Of a stretch of 64,000 nt of DNA, positions 27,083-35,802 are shown piece after piece (the stretch's first letter is position 1; each line of letters opens with the position of its first letter). The notes under the pieces were generated by a model that saw only the letters and a program-made list of their open reading frames with translations, was not told the DNA's origin and did no database searches. The DNA lies in contig NZ_LIRF01000008.1 in assembly GCF_001297705.1 (NCBI RefSeq), forward strand, positions 558,001-622,000, given 5' to 3'. The translations under genes were made by a program, and so were the position numbers. The stretch comes from Chryseobacterium sp. ERMR1:04. Its GTDB lineage: Bacteria; Bacteroidota; Bacteroidia; Flavobacteriales; Weeksellaceae.

Positions 27083-28228
27083 ATGAAAAAACTTTTATTA
27101 ATAACAGTCCCGTTATTCCTATTCTCATGTAATGATAATCAAGACTTTTCAGTCACAAATTATCCCACTCTTTCTGGTAAAGTACCATTGATAATAGCAC
27201 ACAGAGGAGCTTCAGGAGTTCTGCCAGAGCATACTCTTGAAGCCTACGCTAAAGCTATAGAAGATGGTGCAGACTTCATTGAAACAGATCTTGTGATGAC
27301 AAAAGACGGGCATCTTATTGCTCGTCATGAACCAATGCTTTCCGGAACAACCAATGTTTCGAAAATATCAAAATTTGCCTCTAAAAAAACAACGAAAAAT
27401 CTAGACGGATTTATGGTAGAAGATTGGTTTGCCTGCGATTTTACATTAGCAGAAATAAAAGAATTAAAGGCAACACAAGCTTTACCGGAAAGGGATCAAA
27501 GCTATAATGAACTATATGACATTCCTACTATACAGGAAATCATAGCCTTAATAAAAGCCAAAAAAAATGGAAGAGCAGTTGGCTTCTATGCCGAAACAAA
27601 ACATCCTACTTTTCACGAAGACAGAAATTTGAAAATATCCGATGAGCTCTTAAAAGAACTAAGCCTTGCCGGATGGAATTCTAGCAATGCATCAGTTTTT
27701 GTAGAATCTTTTGAGGTATCTAATCTACAATACATCCATTCTAAATCTACTGTAAAACTTGTACAGCTATTGGATGCCTATGATGTAAAAAAAGATGGCA
27801 CCCTAGATATGACATTACCTAACGGAAAACCTTACGATTTTGTTGTAAAAGGAGACTCTCGGACATATAACGATTTGGTTACGAATGCAGGATTAGACTT
27901 TATAAAAACGTATGCAAATGCTATAGGACCTTGGAAACCCTATATTATTCCTTATACTTTTAAAAATAATAGCGATGGAAGTATCGTAGATTTAAATGGC
28001 GATGGAAAAATAGATAGTAGAGATTTTACCAAACTTCCCAGTACAGACCTTATTAAAAGAGCTCATGACAGAAAATTGCTGGTTCATGTTTATACTTTTA
28101 GAGATGAACCCAAAAGATTGCTCGCAGATTATAAAAACAATCCTCTTTTAGAATATAAAGATTTTTTCAACCTTGGGGCAGATGGCGTATTCACAGATTT
28201 TACTTCAACAGCTGTTAAAGCAAAGTAA
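27083..28228 (+). CDS. glpQ: Glycerophosphodiester phosphodiesterase lipoprotein (GlpQ-like)
   Basis: A 381-residue lipoprotein (lipobox FLFSC, Cys16) with the GDPD TIM-barrel. The active-site start AHRGASGVLPEHTLEAY (from about residue 39), FIETDLVMTKDGHLIARHEP and the late FTDFTSTA are all present. It hydrolyses deacylated phospholipids to sn-glycerol 3-phosphate and an alcohol. Unusual: near residues 302-313 there is DLNGDGKIDSRD, a canonical 12-residue EF-hand-type calcium loop. It converges on the GLPGLI genes across a strong bidirectional terminator. Confidence 0.92.
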   Translation: MKKLLLITVPLFLFSCNDNQDFSVTNYPTLSGKVPLIIAHRGASGVLPEHTLEAYAKAIEDGADFIETDLVMTKDGHLIARHEPMLSGTTNVSKISKFASKKTTKNLDGFMVEDWFACDFTLAEIKELKATQALPERDQSYNELYDIPTIQEIIALIKAKKNGRAVGFYAETKHPTFHEDRNLKISDELLKELSLAGWNSSNASVFVESFEVSNLQYIHSKSTVKLVQLLDAYDVKKDGTLDMTLPNGKPYDFVVKGDSRTYNDLVTNAGLDFIKTYANAIGPWKPYIIPYTFKNNSDGSIVDLNGDGKIDSRDFTKLPSTDLIKRAHDRKLLVHVYTFRDEPKRLLADYKNNPLLEYKDFFNLGADGVFTDFTSTAVKAK

Positions 28229-28299
28229 CAACGTCATTCTTCAAAAATCTAAAATCCTTTGTATGAAACTCCTCTTCTTATAAAGAGATACAAGCAAAA

Positions 28300-28329
28300 A
28301 ATAGGCTGTCCCGCATAGGACAGCCTATT
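28300..28329. terminator. Bidirectional terminator
   Basis: AATAGGCTGTCC (28300-28311) pairs perfectly with GGACAGCCTATT (28318-28329) around a 6-base loop. It lies between convergent genes and is preceded by an A-run that serves the minus strand. Confidence 0.85.
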
Positions 28330-28360
28330 GTATAATTAATGCTAAAATTATTCTGTTTAA

Positions 28361-29233
28361 TTATTTCAATTCTATCGGATTGCTATTATTTTTAGCTTCC
28401 TCTTTCATTCTGTCTTCCATTCTTTTTTTCATTTCCGCAGGATCTTGGTTTCCGCCACGACCTCCGCCGCCGCCAGATCTTGGTGAGGCAATTCCTCCAC
28501 CACCACCCATTCTTGTCTGAGCAAAGCCTCCGCCTTGTTGACTCATGAATGAAATAGGATCACTTTTATACTTTTCCTGTTGTTTTAAATAATCAGACCT
28601 TTTTACTTTAATGGTATTTCCAAACTGATTCATCGTCGGGAAATCGGCAATTTTATAGTTTTTCATTAAGTCAAAAGAATAGTCTCCTTGAGCATCTTCT
28701 ACTTTTACGATTAAACCCGGAAGTCCTGTAAATTTATACGGTCCATCTTGGTAAGGAAGGTCTGTTGTAAACCATGCCGTCCATTTTCTTCCTGCAAAAT
28801 CAGTTTCTGCTTTTTGAACTTTATACTCTCCGATTTTCATCGTCTCCGATAAAATTTTCCAACTTAAAGGACGATCTTCTTCGTAAGAATAGATATCTCG
28901 CCCTATCCTATCTTTAAAGAAAGTTTTCTGGTTGGTCTTATCTTTTTCTATGGAATAATTAATATTGGATCGTAAGCCTTCCATTTGATCTCTGTTAAAA
29001 CCTCTCGCACCACCGCTTTGGAAGTTTTTCTGCATAATAGAATCTCTTTTTAATCTGTTTTCAGAATAGAAAAGTGATTTTTCTCCTGAAATATCCAGAT
29101 ATGCATTTTCAGTTTTTATATCATTTTTATTTGCTGCGTCTGGCTTCATAGTCACCTGATACACAAATCGATTAGCTTGTGCATAGATATTCTGAATAAA
29201 CAACGCTAAAGCAATAATGCCTATTTTTTTCAT
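28361..29233 (-). CDS. GLPGLI-family secreted protein, copy 2
   Basis: A 290-residue protein with a signal peptide ending near residue 19 (NIYAQ). It contains the family motif in YKFTGLPGLIVKVEDAQGDY near residue 166, plus DRPLSWKI and RKWTAWFTTDLPY blocks. The C-terminal region is very Gly/Met/Arg-rich (for example RMGGGGGIASPRSGGGGG) and ends NSNPIELK. The family is restricted to Bacteroidota and its function is unknown; genes often sit near TonB-dependent systems. It follows its paralogue after 8 bases. Confidence 0.88.
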   Translation of the reverse strand: MKKIGIIALALFIQNIYAQANRFVYQVTMKPDAANKNDIKTENAYLDISGEKSLFYSENRLKRDSIMQKNFQSGGARGFNRDQMEGLRSNINYSIEKDKTNQKTFFKDRIGRDIYSYEEDRPLSWKILSETMKIGEYKVQKAETDFAGRKWTAWFTTDLPYQDGPYKFTGLPGLIVKVEDAQGDYSFDLMKNYKIADFPTMNQFGNTIKVKRSDYLKQQEKYKSDPISFMSQQGGGFAQTRMGGGGGIASPRSGGGGGRGGNQDPAEMKKRMEDRMKEEAKNNSNPIELK

Positions 29234-29241
29234 TATACGTT

Positions 29242-30183
29242 TTATTTTAATTCAATTGGGTTTTGATTGATACTGCTTTTAAAAGAAGTATTTTCTGTGT
29301 TGCCACTTGGCATTGATGGACTATTATTACCATCCATTCCTCCTCTGTGAGACATTCCTCCGCCACCACCTGAGTGGTTACCGCCTCTCATTCCGCCCAT
29401 TCCGCCGCCATGTTTTCCACCGCCGCCGCCAAAATCCTGCATACCTTCTCCCTTACTGCCTAACCTTCTATTTTTTGCAAATTCCAACTCCAGCGCTGCT
29501 TTATCTCCATTAAAATTCACCCTTGTGCTTTGCTTTACATCAGAACTAACGGGTTCTTCAAACGCATTCTTCACGGTAATCTTCTTAATAAGATCAAATT
29601 TATAATCACCTTTATCATCTTCTAGCTTCACAATCAGTCCGGGTAATCCGGAAAGTTTATATGGTCCATCAGAAATAGGAATGTCTTTAGTGAACCACGC
29701 CGTCCAAACTCTTCCTCCAAAATTGGCAACTGCTTTTTGGGACGGATATCCGTTCTGCTTCTCTGTAACATTGGTGATCTCCCATTTTACAGGTCTGTCT
29801 TCCTGATAGTAAATTTGTTTTCCGGCTACTCTATCATAATAATAAACTTTTTGTTCCGGAATATCTTTAGTTATATAATATTCAAAAAAAGTAGGCTCAA
29901 TATGTTTTTTTACACCTAATTTCGAAAAATCTTTTTCTTCTTTTTTAATATCTTTCTTTTCTTCAATTTTAAATGCAGAGAATAAAGAATCTTTTATTAA
30001 TTTGTTTTCACTAATGAATAAAGAACGATTTCCTTTAATATCTAAAAAAGTTTTCTCATTCTTCAGACTTACCAGATTAATAGAATCCGGATTCACCGAA
30101 GTTTCATAAATGTATCTTACGGTCTGTCCATAAGACATTGTTACTAAAAGCAACATTAAAAAAACAACGAGTTTCTTTTTCAT
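29242..30183 (-). CDS. GLPGLI-family secreted protein, copy 1
   Basis: A 313-residue paralogue of the downstream protein. It has a signal peptide (cleavage after SYGQ), DRPVKWEI, GRVWTAWFTKDIP, and the family motif in YKLSGLPGLIVKLEDDKGDY. The C-terminal ~90 residues are a Gly/His/Met-rich segment (GGGGGKHGGGMGGMRGG...) that ends QNPIELK, the same ending as copy 2. The His/Met richness could bind metal ions, which is inference. It is the first gene of a two-gene unit. Confidence 0.88.
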   Translation of the reverse strand: MKKKLVVFLMLLLVTMSYGQTVRYIYETSVNPDSINLVSLKNEKTFLDIKGNRSLFISENKLIKDSLFSAFKIEEKKDIKKEEKDFSKLGVKKHIEPTFFEYYITKDIPEQKVYYYDRVAGKQIYYQEDRPVKWEITNVTEKQNGYPSQKAVANFGGRVWTAWFTKDIPISDGPYKLSGLPGLIVKLEDDKGDYKFDLIKKITVKNAFEEPVSSDVKQSTRVNFNGDKAALELEFAKNRRLGSKGEGMQDFGGGGGKHGGGMGGMRGGNHSGGGGGMSHRGGMDGNNSPSMPSGNTENTSFKSSINQNPIELK

Positions 30184-30337
30184 TATTATTTCTTTTATAG
30201 ATAAAAAATCCTATTCAAAGTTAAATCAAAAACAAGATCTTCAGATTGGCGATAGAAAATTTATACATTTTTAACATTAACAATCATATCAATAATCAAC
30301 ATAATAAGATCGGAATCATTAAAATAGATAGCTTCAA

Positions 30338-30369
30338 TTTGAGATTGCGGAAATTAGTTCGTATTTTTG
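30338..30369 (+). promoter_or_regulatory. Two-part promoter of the suf cluster
   Basis: TTTG at 30338-30341 and TATTTTTG at 30362-30369, with a 20-base spacer, precede the iscA/sufA-type gene by 28 bases. Confidence 0.65.
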
Positions 30370-30397
30370 CAGCATTAAATCATTCTAAATAAATACA

Positions 30398-30727
30398 ATG
30401 ATAAAAGTATCAGACCAAGCAAAGGCAAAAGCAATCCAACTTATGACAGAGGATGGCTTCAACCCTGCTGAAGATTATATAAGAGTAGGGGTAAAAAGTG
30501 GAGGATGTTCTGGTTTAGAGTATGTTTTGGGATTCGACAATCAAAAAGCAGACACAGATCAGATTTTTGAAGACAACGACGTTAAAATTGTTGTTGAAAA
30601 AAAGTCTATCCTTTATCTGGCAGGAACAATTCTTGAGTATTCAGGAGGATTAAACGGAAAGGGGTTTGTTTTCAACAATCCTAATGCATCCAGAACGTGT
30701 GGTTGTGGAGAGAGTTTTTCTTTATAA
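30398..30727 (+). CDS. A-type Fe-S carrier (HesB/IscA/SufA family)
   Basis: A 109-residue A-type scaffold or carrier. The three conserved cysteines are present: one in KSGGCSGLEYVL near residue 37 and two in the C-terminal CGCGES motif. It accepts clusters from the SufBCD scaffold and hands them to target proteins. It is the first gene of the suf cluster and probably corresponds to sufA or erpA; sequence alone does not separate the two. Confidence 0.93.
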   Translation: MIKVSDQAKAKAIQLMTEDGFNPAEDYIRVGVKSGGCSGLEYVLGFDNQKADTDQIFEDNDVKIVVEKKSILYLAGTILEYSGGLNGKGFVFNNPNASRTCGCGESFSL

Positions 30728-30808
30728 TTAGAAGTTAGAAACCAGAGCGTAAAAGTTCGCACATGCAAATTTTTAACATCTGAAATATAACCTCTAAAAT
30801 CTATTAAA

Positions 30809-32257
30809 ATGAGTAAATATACTGAAGACGACTTAAGAGTCGATTTAGAAAATAAAAAATATGAATTCGGTTGGGAAACAAAGATCGATTATGAAGATTT
30901 TCCAATTGGTTTAAATGAAGATATCGTTCGTGCTATCTCTGCTAAAAAAGAAGAGCCGGAATGGATGACAGAATGGCGTTTGGAGTCTTATAGAATTTGG
31001 CTGAAAATGACTGAACCAGATTGGGCAAACATTAAATATACAAAACCAGATTTTCAAGCCATAAAATATTACGCTGCTCCAAAAGTAAACGCTGAATTGG
31101 CAAGTTTAGATGAAGTAGATCCTGAATTATTGGCAACTTTTGCCAAATTAGGAATCAATATTGAAGAACAAAAAAGACTTTCTGGTGTTGCTGTAGATAT
31201 TGTAATAGATTCAGTTTCTGTAAAAACGACCTTTCAGGACACGTTAATGGAAAAAGGAATTATTTTCTGTTCTATTTCTGAAGCCATTAAAAACCACCCG
31301 GATCTTGTTAAGAAATATCTTGGTAAAGTAGTTCCTAGAGGAGATAACTTTTATGCAGCCTTAAATTCCGCAGTATTTTCTGACGGAAGTTTCTGCTATA
31401 TTCCAAAAGGGGTAAGATGTCCAATGGAATTGTCTACGTATTTCCGTATCAATCAGGCAGGAACAGGTCAGTTTGAAAGAACGATTGTTATTGCTGATGA
31501 AGGAAGTTACGTATCTTATCTTGAGGGCTGTACAGCTCCATCAAGAGACGAAAACCAGCTTCACGCTGCTGTTGTAGAACTTATTGCAATGGATGGTGCT
31601 GAAATTAAATATTCAACTGTTCAAAACTGGTATCCAGGAAATGAAGAAGGAAAAGGAGGTGTTTTCAATTTTGTAACGAAAAGAGGACTTTGCGAAAGAA
31701 ATGCAAAAATCTCTTGGACTCAGGTTGAAACAGGTTCTGCCGTAACTTGGAAATATCCGTCTTGTATCTTGAAAGGTGATAACTCAATCGGGGAATTCTA
31801 CTCTATTGCGGTTACCAACAACCACCAATATGCAGATACAGGAACAAAGATGATTCACATTGGTAAAAACACCAGATCAACGATTATTTCTAAAGGAATC
31901 TCTGCAGGAAAATCTCAGAATTCATACAGAGGTTTGGTAAAAGTAATGCCTTCTGCAAAAGGAGCAAGAAACTTCTCTCAGTGTGACTCTTTGCTAATGG
32001 GTAACGAATGTGGTGCACATACTTTCCCTTATATTGAAATTAAAGATCCTACGGCTCAGTTAGAACACGAAGCTACAACTTCAAAAATCGGTGAAGATCA
32101 GATTTTCTACTGTAACCAAAGAGGTATTGATACGGAAAGAGCAATTGCTTTGATCGTTAACGGTTTCAGTAAAGAAGTTTTAAATAAATTACCAATGGAA
32201 TTCGCTATTGAAGCGCAGAAATTATTGGAAATTTCTTTAGAAGGTTCTGTAGGATAG
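30809..32257 (+). CDS. sufB: Fe-S cluster assembly protein SufB
   Basis: A 482-residue SufB, the scaffold subunit on which new Fe-S clusters are built in the SufBC2D complex. The family hallmarks YCYIPKGVRCP-type block (SFCYIPKGVRCPMELSTYF), EGCTAPS and the C-terminal HEATTSKIGEDQIFYCNQRG segment are present. Length is normal. It lies 81 bases after the A-type carrier and 159 bases before sufC. Confidence 0.97.
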   Translation: MSKYTEDDLRVDLENKKYEFGWETKIDYEDFPIGLNEDIVRAISAKKEEPEWMTEWRLESYRIWLKMTEPDWANIKYTKPDFQAIKYYAAPKVNAELASLDEVDPELLATFAKLGINIEEQKRLSGVAVDIVIDSVSVKTTFQDTLMEKGIIFCSISEAIKNHPDLVKKYLGKVVPRGDNFYAALNSAVFSDGSFCYIPKGVRCPMELSTYFRINQAGTGQFERTIVIADEGSYVSYLEGCTAPSRDENQLHAAVVELIAMDGAEIKYSTVQNWYPGNEEGKGGVFNFVTKRGLCERNAKISWTQVETGSAVTWKYPSCILKGDNSIGEFYSIAVTNNHQYADTGTKMIHIGKNTRSTIISKGISAGKSQNSYRGLVKVMPSAKGARNFSQCDSLLMGNECGAHTFPYIEIKDPTAQLEHEATTSKIGEDQIFYCNQRGIDTERAIALIVNGFSKEVLNKLPMEFAIEAQKLLEISLEGSVG

Positions 32258-32416
32258 ATATATAAACATTAAGGTTTTATTTGATAACTTCTTAATGTTT
32301 AAAAACAAATAAAAAAGAAATAGTATTTCATTGATAAGCGTTAGCGCCTTTGTTTATCTTAAAAAAGCAAAGGAGATTAAAAAATCTTGGTCTAACCTTG
32401 CGATAAACTTGAACAT
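32258..32416. repeat. sufB-sufC spacer with hairpins and a repeat-like segment
   Basis: This non-coding spacer holds an inverted repeat, AACATTAAG near 32266 with CTTAATGTT near 32301. It also has a stretch (about 32336-32408) built from GCGTTAGCGCCTTTG, CAAAGG and CTAACCTTGCGATAAAC. The latter resembles the dispersed CTTTGCG-type intergenic repeats of flavobacterial genomes. It interrupts the suf operon and could act as an attenuator or mRNA processing site; that role is inference. Confidence 0.4.
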
Positions 32417-33160
32417 ATGTTAAATATAAAAAACTTGCACGCCAAAATTGCAGATGGCGCAGAAATTTTAAAAGGTATCAATCTCGAAATAAAACCGGGT
32501 GAAGTTCATGCGATCATGGGACCAAACGGAGCCGGAAAATCTACTCTTTCTTCTGTAATTGCAGGAAAAGAAGATTACGAAGTTACAGACGGAGAAATTC
32601 TTTTTCAAGGTGAGAATATCATTGAAGATGCTCCTGAAGACAGAGCGCACAAAGGTATTTTCCTTTCTTTCCAATATCCTGTGGAAATTCCTGGGGTTTC
32701 TGTAACCAACTTTATCAAAGCTGCTTTAAACGAAACAAGAAAAGCAAACGGATTGGAAGACATGTCTGCAAAAGAGATGTTAGCCATGATTCGTGAAAAA
32801 TCTGAGCAATTGGGAATTAAAAAAGATTTCCTTTCAAGATCATTAAATGAAGGTTTTTCAGGAGGTGAAAAGAAAAGAAATGAGATTTTCCAGATGATGA
32901 TGCTTAACCCAAAATTGGCTATTCTTGATGAGACAGATTCAGGATTAGACATTGATGCGTTGAGAATTGTTGCAGATGGAGTAAACACATTCAAAAATGA
33001 AGGTAATGCAGTTCTTTTGATTACTCACTATCAAAGATTGCTTAACTATATTCAACCTGACTTTGTACACGTTTTAGCGAACGGAAAGATCATTAAAACA
33101 GGAGACAAATCTCTTGCTTTAGAGCTTGAAGAGAAAGGTTACGATTGGCTTCTTAACTAA
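32417..33160 (+). CDS. sufC: Fe-S assembly ATPase SufC
   Basis: A 247-residue ABC-type ATPase that drives the SufBCD scaffold. Walker A is GPNGAGKSTLSS near residue 36, the signature is FSGGEKKRNEI and Walker B is AILDETDSGLDID, all as in SufC. A downstream switch His lies in LLITHYQRLL. It is cytoplasmic. The sufD gene follows after about 100 bases. Confidence 0.97.
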   Translation: MLNIKNLHAKIADGAEILKGINLEIKPGEVHAIMGPNGAGKSTLSSVIAGKEDYEVTDGEILFQGENIIEDAPEDRAHKGIFLSFQYPVEIPGVSVTNFIKAALNETRKANGLEDMSAKEMLAMIREKSEQLGIKKDFLSRSLNEGFSGGEKKRNEIFQMMMLNPKLAILDETDSGLDIDALRIVADGVNTFKNEGNAVLLITHYQRLLNYIQPDFVHVLANGKIIKTGDKSLALELEEKGYDWLLN

Positions 33161-33262
33161 GAAGAAAATAGTTTTTAGCTAAGATTTTATCAATTTTAAC
33201 TAAAAAACAAAGCGGAAAAACCGCAGTATTAGTACAATATTCAAATATATAAAAAAGGTGTG

Positions 33263-34588
33263 ATGGCCGAAATCGCAGTAATGGCTTTATACGATCAAAT
33301 TATTGACAACCACGGTGAATTTTTGGAAAGTCTTCGTCACAGATTTCTGGATGAAGATAGAAAATCTGCTATTCAAAAGTTTGAAAGCATTGGTTTTCCT
33401 ACCAAGAAAGACGAAGAATATAAATATACCAACATCAAAGAAATCACGGAAAAAAGCTACAATTTTTTCCCGAAAGAAAGTCACAATATCACTAAAGAGC
33501 AATTCGACCAATTGCATTTAGGCGAAGAAAATTTTGACTGGATTGTTTTTGTAAACGGTAAACTTCATAAAGAATTATCTAAAGTTTCTATCGAAAATGT
33601 AGAGTTCCTATCATTCAATTACGCATTGAATGACGAGAACCACAAAGAAGTTTTTGATAAATACTTTAATACAATTGCTGAAGGAAATTCGGCTTTTACA
33701 GATTTAAATCTTGCATACTGCAAATATGGTTTCTTTCTGAAAGTTCCGAAAAATGTAGTGATTGAAAAACCAATCCATATCTTCTATATTTCTCAAAATC
33801 AAGAAGAAAACACTTTCTACAACACAAGAAACTTGTTGATCGTAGAAGATGGTGCAAAAGTGGAAATTATTGAAAGTCACCATAATTTTGATGATACATT
33901 TGTATTAACAAATTCGGTAACGGAGATTTTCACGTATCCCAATGCAAAAGCAGATTGGCATAAACTTCAAAACGATAATCATACGTCTTATCTTGTAGAC
34001 AGCACTTTCGCAAAACAGGAAAAAGACAGTTTAACAACGGTAAACACATTTACTTTTGGAGGTAAATTGGTTAGAAATAACCTCGATTTTATTCATAATG
34101 GATCAAACATTAATTCATTCATGAACGGAATCACAATTATTGGGAAAGACCAATTGGTAGACCACCATACGGCGGTTCATCATAAGACGCCCAACTGTGA
34201 AAGTTACCAGAATTATAAAGGTATTTTCAAAGATAATGCACACGGTGTATTTAACGGAAAAGTTTTCGTTGATAAAATCGCTCAGAAAACGAATGCTTAT
34301 CAACAAAATAACAACGTTTTATTAAGTGAAGGTGCTACCATTGATACAAAACCTCAGTTAGAGATTTTCGCAGATGATGTGAAATGTTCTCACGGCTGTA
34401 CGGTTGGACAATTGAATGAGGATGCATTATTTTATCTAAGGGCAAGAGGTATTTCTAAAAAAGAAGCGCAGGCTTTATTGTTGTACGCATTTGCTAATGA
34501 TGCGATGCAGAATATCGATATTGAGCCTCTTAAAGAGAAAGTTTCAAAACTTTTGGCAGAGAAACTAAACGTAGACATAGAGTTCTAA
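33263..34588 (+). CDS. sufD: Fe-S cluster assembly protein SufD
   Basis: I take the ATG at 33263; an in-frame GTG three bases earlier is possible. The 441-residue protein is SufD, the SufB paralogue that completes the scaffold and helps iron acquisition. The C-terminal core DDVKCSHGCTVGQLNEDALFYLRARGI is diagnostic, with the conserved Cys and His. No sufS or sufE follows before the terminator, so the sulfur-donor genes lie elsewhere in this genome. Confidence 0.96.
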   Translation: MAEIAVMALYDQIIDNHGEFLESLRHRFLDEDRKSAIQKFESIGFPTKKDEEYKYTNIKEITEKSYNFFPKESHNITKEQFDQLHLGEENFDWIVFVNGKLHKELSKVSIENVEFLSFNYALNDENHKEVFDKYFNTIAEGNSAFTDLNLAYCKYGFFLKVPKNVVIEKPIHIFYISQNQEENTFYNTRNLLIVEDGAKVEIIESHHNFDDTFVLTNSVTEIFTYPNAKADWHKLQNDNHTSYLVDSTFAKQEKDSLTTVNTFTFGGKLVRNNLDFIHNGSNINSFMNGITIIGKDQLVDHHTAVHHKTPNCESYQNYKGIFKDNAHGVFNGKVFVDKIAQKTNAYQQNNNVLLSEGATIDTKPQLEIFADDVKCSHGCTVGQLNEDALFYLRARGISKKEAQALLLYAFANDAMQNIDIEPLKEKVSKLLAEKLNVDIEF

Positions 34589-34606
34589 AAATAAATTGAT
34601 ACATAG

Positions 34607-34637
34607 AAAAGCACTTCAAATTGAAGTGCTTTTTTTG
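34607..34637. terminator. Bidirectional terminator after sufD
   Basis: AAAAGCACTTCAA pairs with TTGAAGTGCTTTT, nearly without a loop, followed by a T-run. It also serves the converging DUF3078 gene. Confidence 0.85.
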
Positions 34638-34655
34638 TTTTTTATAGAAATTGGA

Positions 34656-35579
34656 TTATTTCTTCATCCAAGATTGATTATCTTTTTTATCAGAACGCTT
34701 TTTACCATTTTCAAAATTATAGGCAAAACCAAGACCTAACGTCTGTTTTAGCTGTGTTCTTCTGATCTGGTTATGATCATACAATACATCCAATGTAATA
34801 TTTGATGAGATAAATTTATTGATCTTCATATTTAAGACCGCTCCATACGCAAGAACCAATCTGTCCGGATGATCTATATAGTTTGAGAATACAGAAGCGG
34901 TATTGGTCAGGTTAATATTCTCCATCAGCTTCACTTTATAAATAGCTGTTCCCAGGAAACCAAACTGAAATAATGATTTATCACCATCATTCTTTAATCC
35001 GTAGCTTCCTGCATATTGTAGGTCTTTATCCAAGACAAAAGTCCATCTTGCATTGGCAGGGCGTAAGGTCATCGTAAAATTATCATTTGGACGGTAAGTT
35101 ACCCCAACACCCACGTTAACATATCCAGGAGCCATAAAATTGGATATTTTAGCAGCATCCGGATTGTTTCCATCTGCATAACCTCCCGCAAACTGAGTTT
35201 GTAAACTTGCACCTCCAGAAAGATACCAGTTCTTCCTAAATTCTCTACCGTAATTCGTAGAAAGGTTAATAACGTCCTGCGTTTTTCTTGTTCCAACACC
35301 TTGTGTATTATTTTGTCCGTAGCCAAGAATAACAATGTTTTCCCAAAGATCTTTCCCTTTCTCGTAAGTCATATTGTAGTTAACTCCGGCAAGCCACCCG
35401 ACGTTATTGGCGCCCCCGCCTACCCAATTTGAAAAGGCAGACTGATTAAGCATTAACGTATTTTGCCCCTTGATAGACCAGTATTTTGTAGAATCAGCGG
35501 CTGGAACATCACTCTTAGTTTCCTGTGCAAAAGCACTTACTCCCAAAGACATGGAAATGATTAATAAACTTTTTTTCAT
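34656..35579 (-). CDS. DUF3078 outer-membrane-like protein, copy A
   Basis: A 307-residue protein with a signal peptide ending at SAFAQ. The block YWSIKGQNTLMLNQSAFSNWVGGGANNVGWL is the DUF3078 signature. The rest alternates short beta-strand-like segments, suggesting a small outer-membrane barrel. The function is unknown. A close paralogue (roughly three-quarters identical by eye) lies just upstream with its own terminator, so the two are a tandem duplication rather than one operon. Confidence 0.85.
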   Translation of the reverse strand: MKKSLLIISMSLGVSAFAQETKSDVPAADSTKYWSIKGQNTLMLNQSAFSNWVGGGANNVGWLAGVNYNMTYEKGKDLWENIVILGYGQNNTQGVGTRKTQDVINLSTNYGREFRKNWYLSGGASLQTQFAGGYADGNNPDAAKISNFMAPGYVNVGVGVTYRPNDNFTMTLRPANARWTFVLDKDLQYAGSYGLKNDGDKSLFQFGFLGTAIYKVKLMENINLTNTASVFSNYIDHPDRLVLAYGAVLNMKINKFISSNITLDVLYDHNQIRRTQLKQTLGLGFAYNFENGKKRSDKKDNQSWMKK

Positions 35580-35755
35580 ATGTATAAATTTTCATTACAA
35601 AAATATAAATATAATTATTGTAAATAAACAATTCAACAAAAAATGAATTAAAGATAGATTTTGTAAGCTTTTATTTATCTGAACCTTACAACAATAACAT
35701 TGAAACACTGTCTTGAACTTAAAGCTACTTAAAAAACAAAGTCTTGAAAACAAAA

Positions 35756-35779
35756 AAGCAATTCAAAACTGAATTGCTT
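35756..35779 (-). terminator. Terminator of DUF3078 copy B
   Basis: AAGCAATTCA pairs with TGAATTGCTT around a 4-base loop. The A-run at 35752-35757 gives a T-run on the minus-strand transcript. Confidence 0.75.
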
Positions 35780-35802
35780 ACTATATTACGATTGTCGTTA
35801 GC

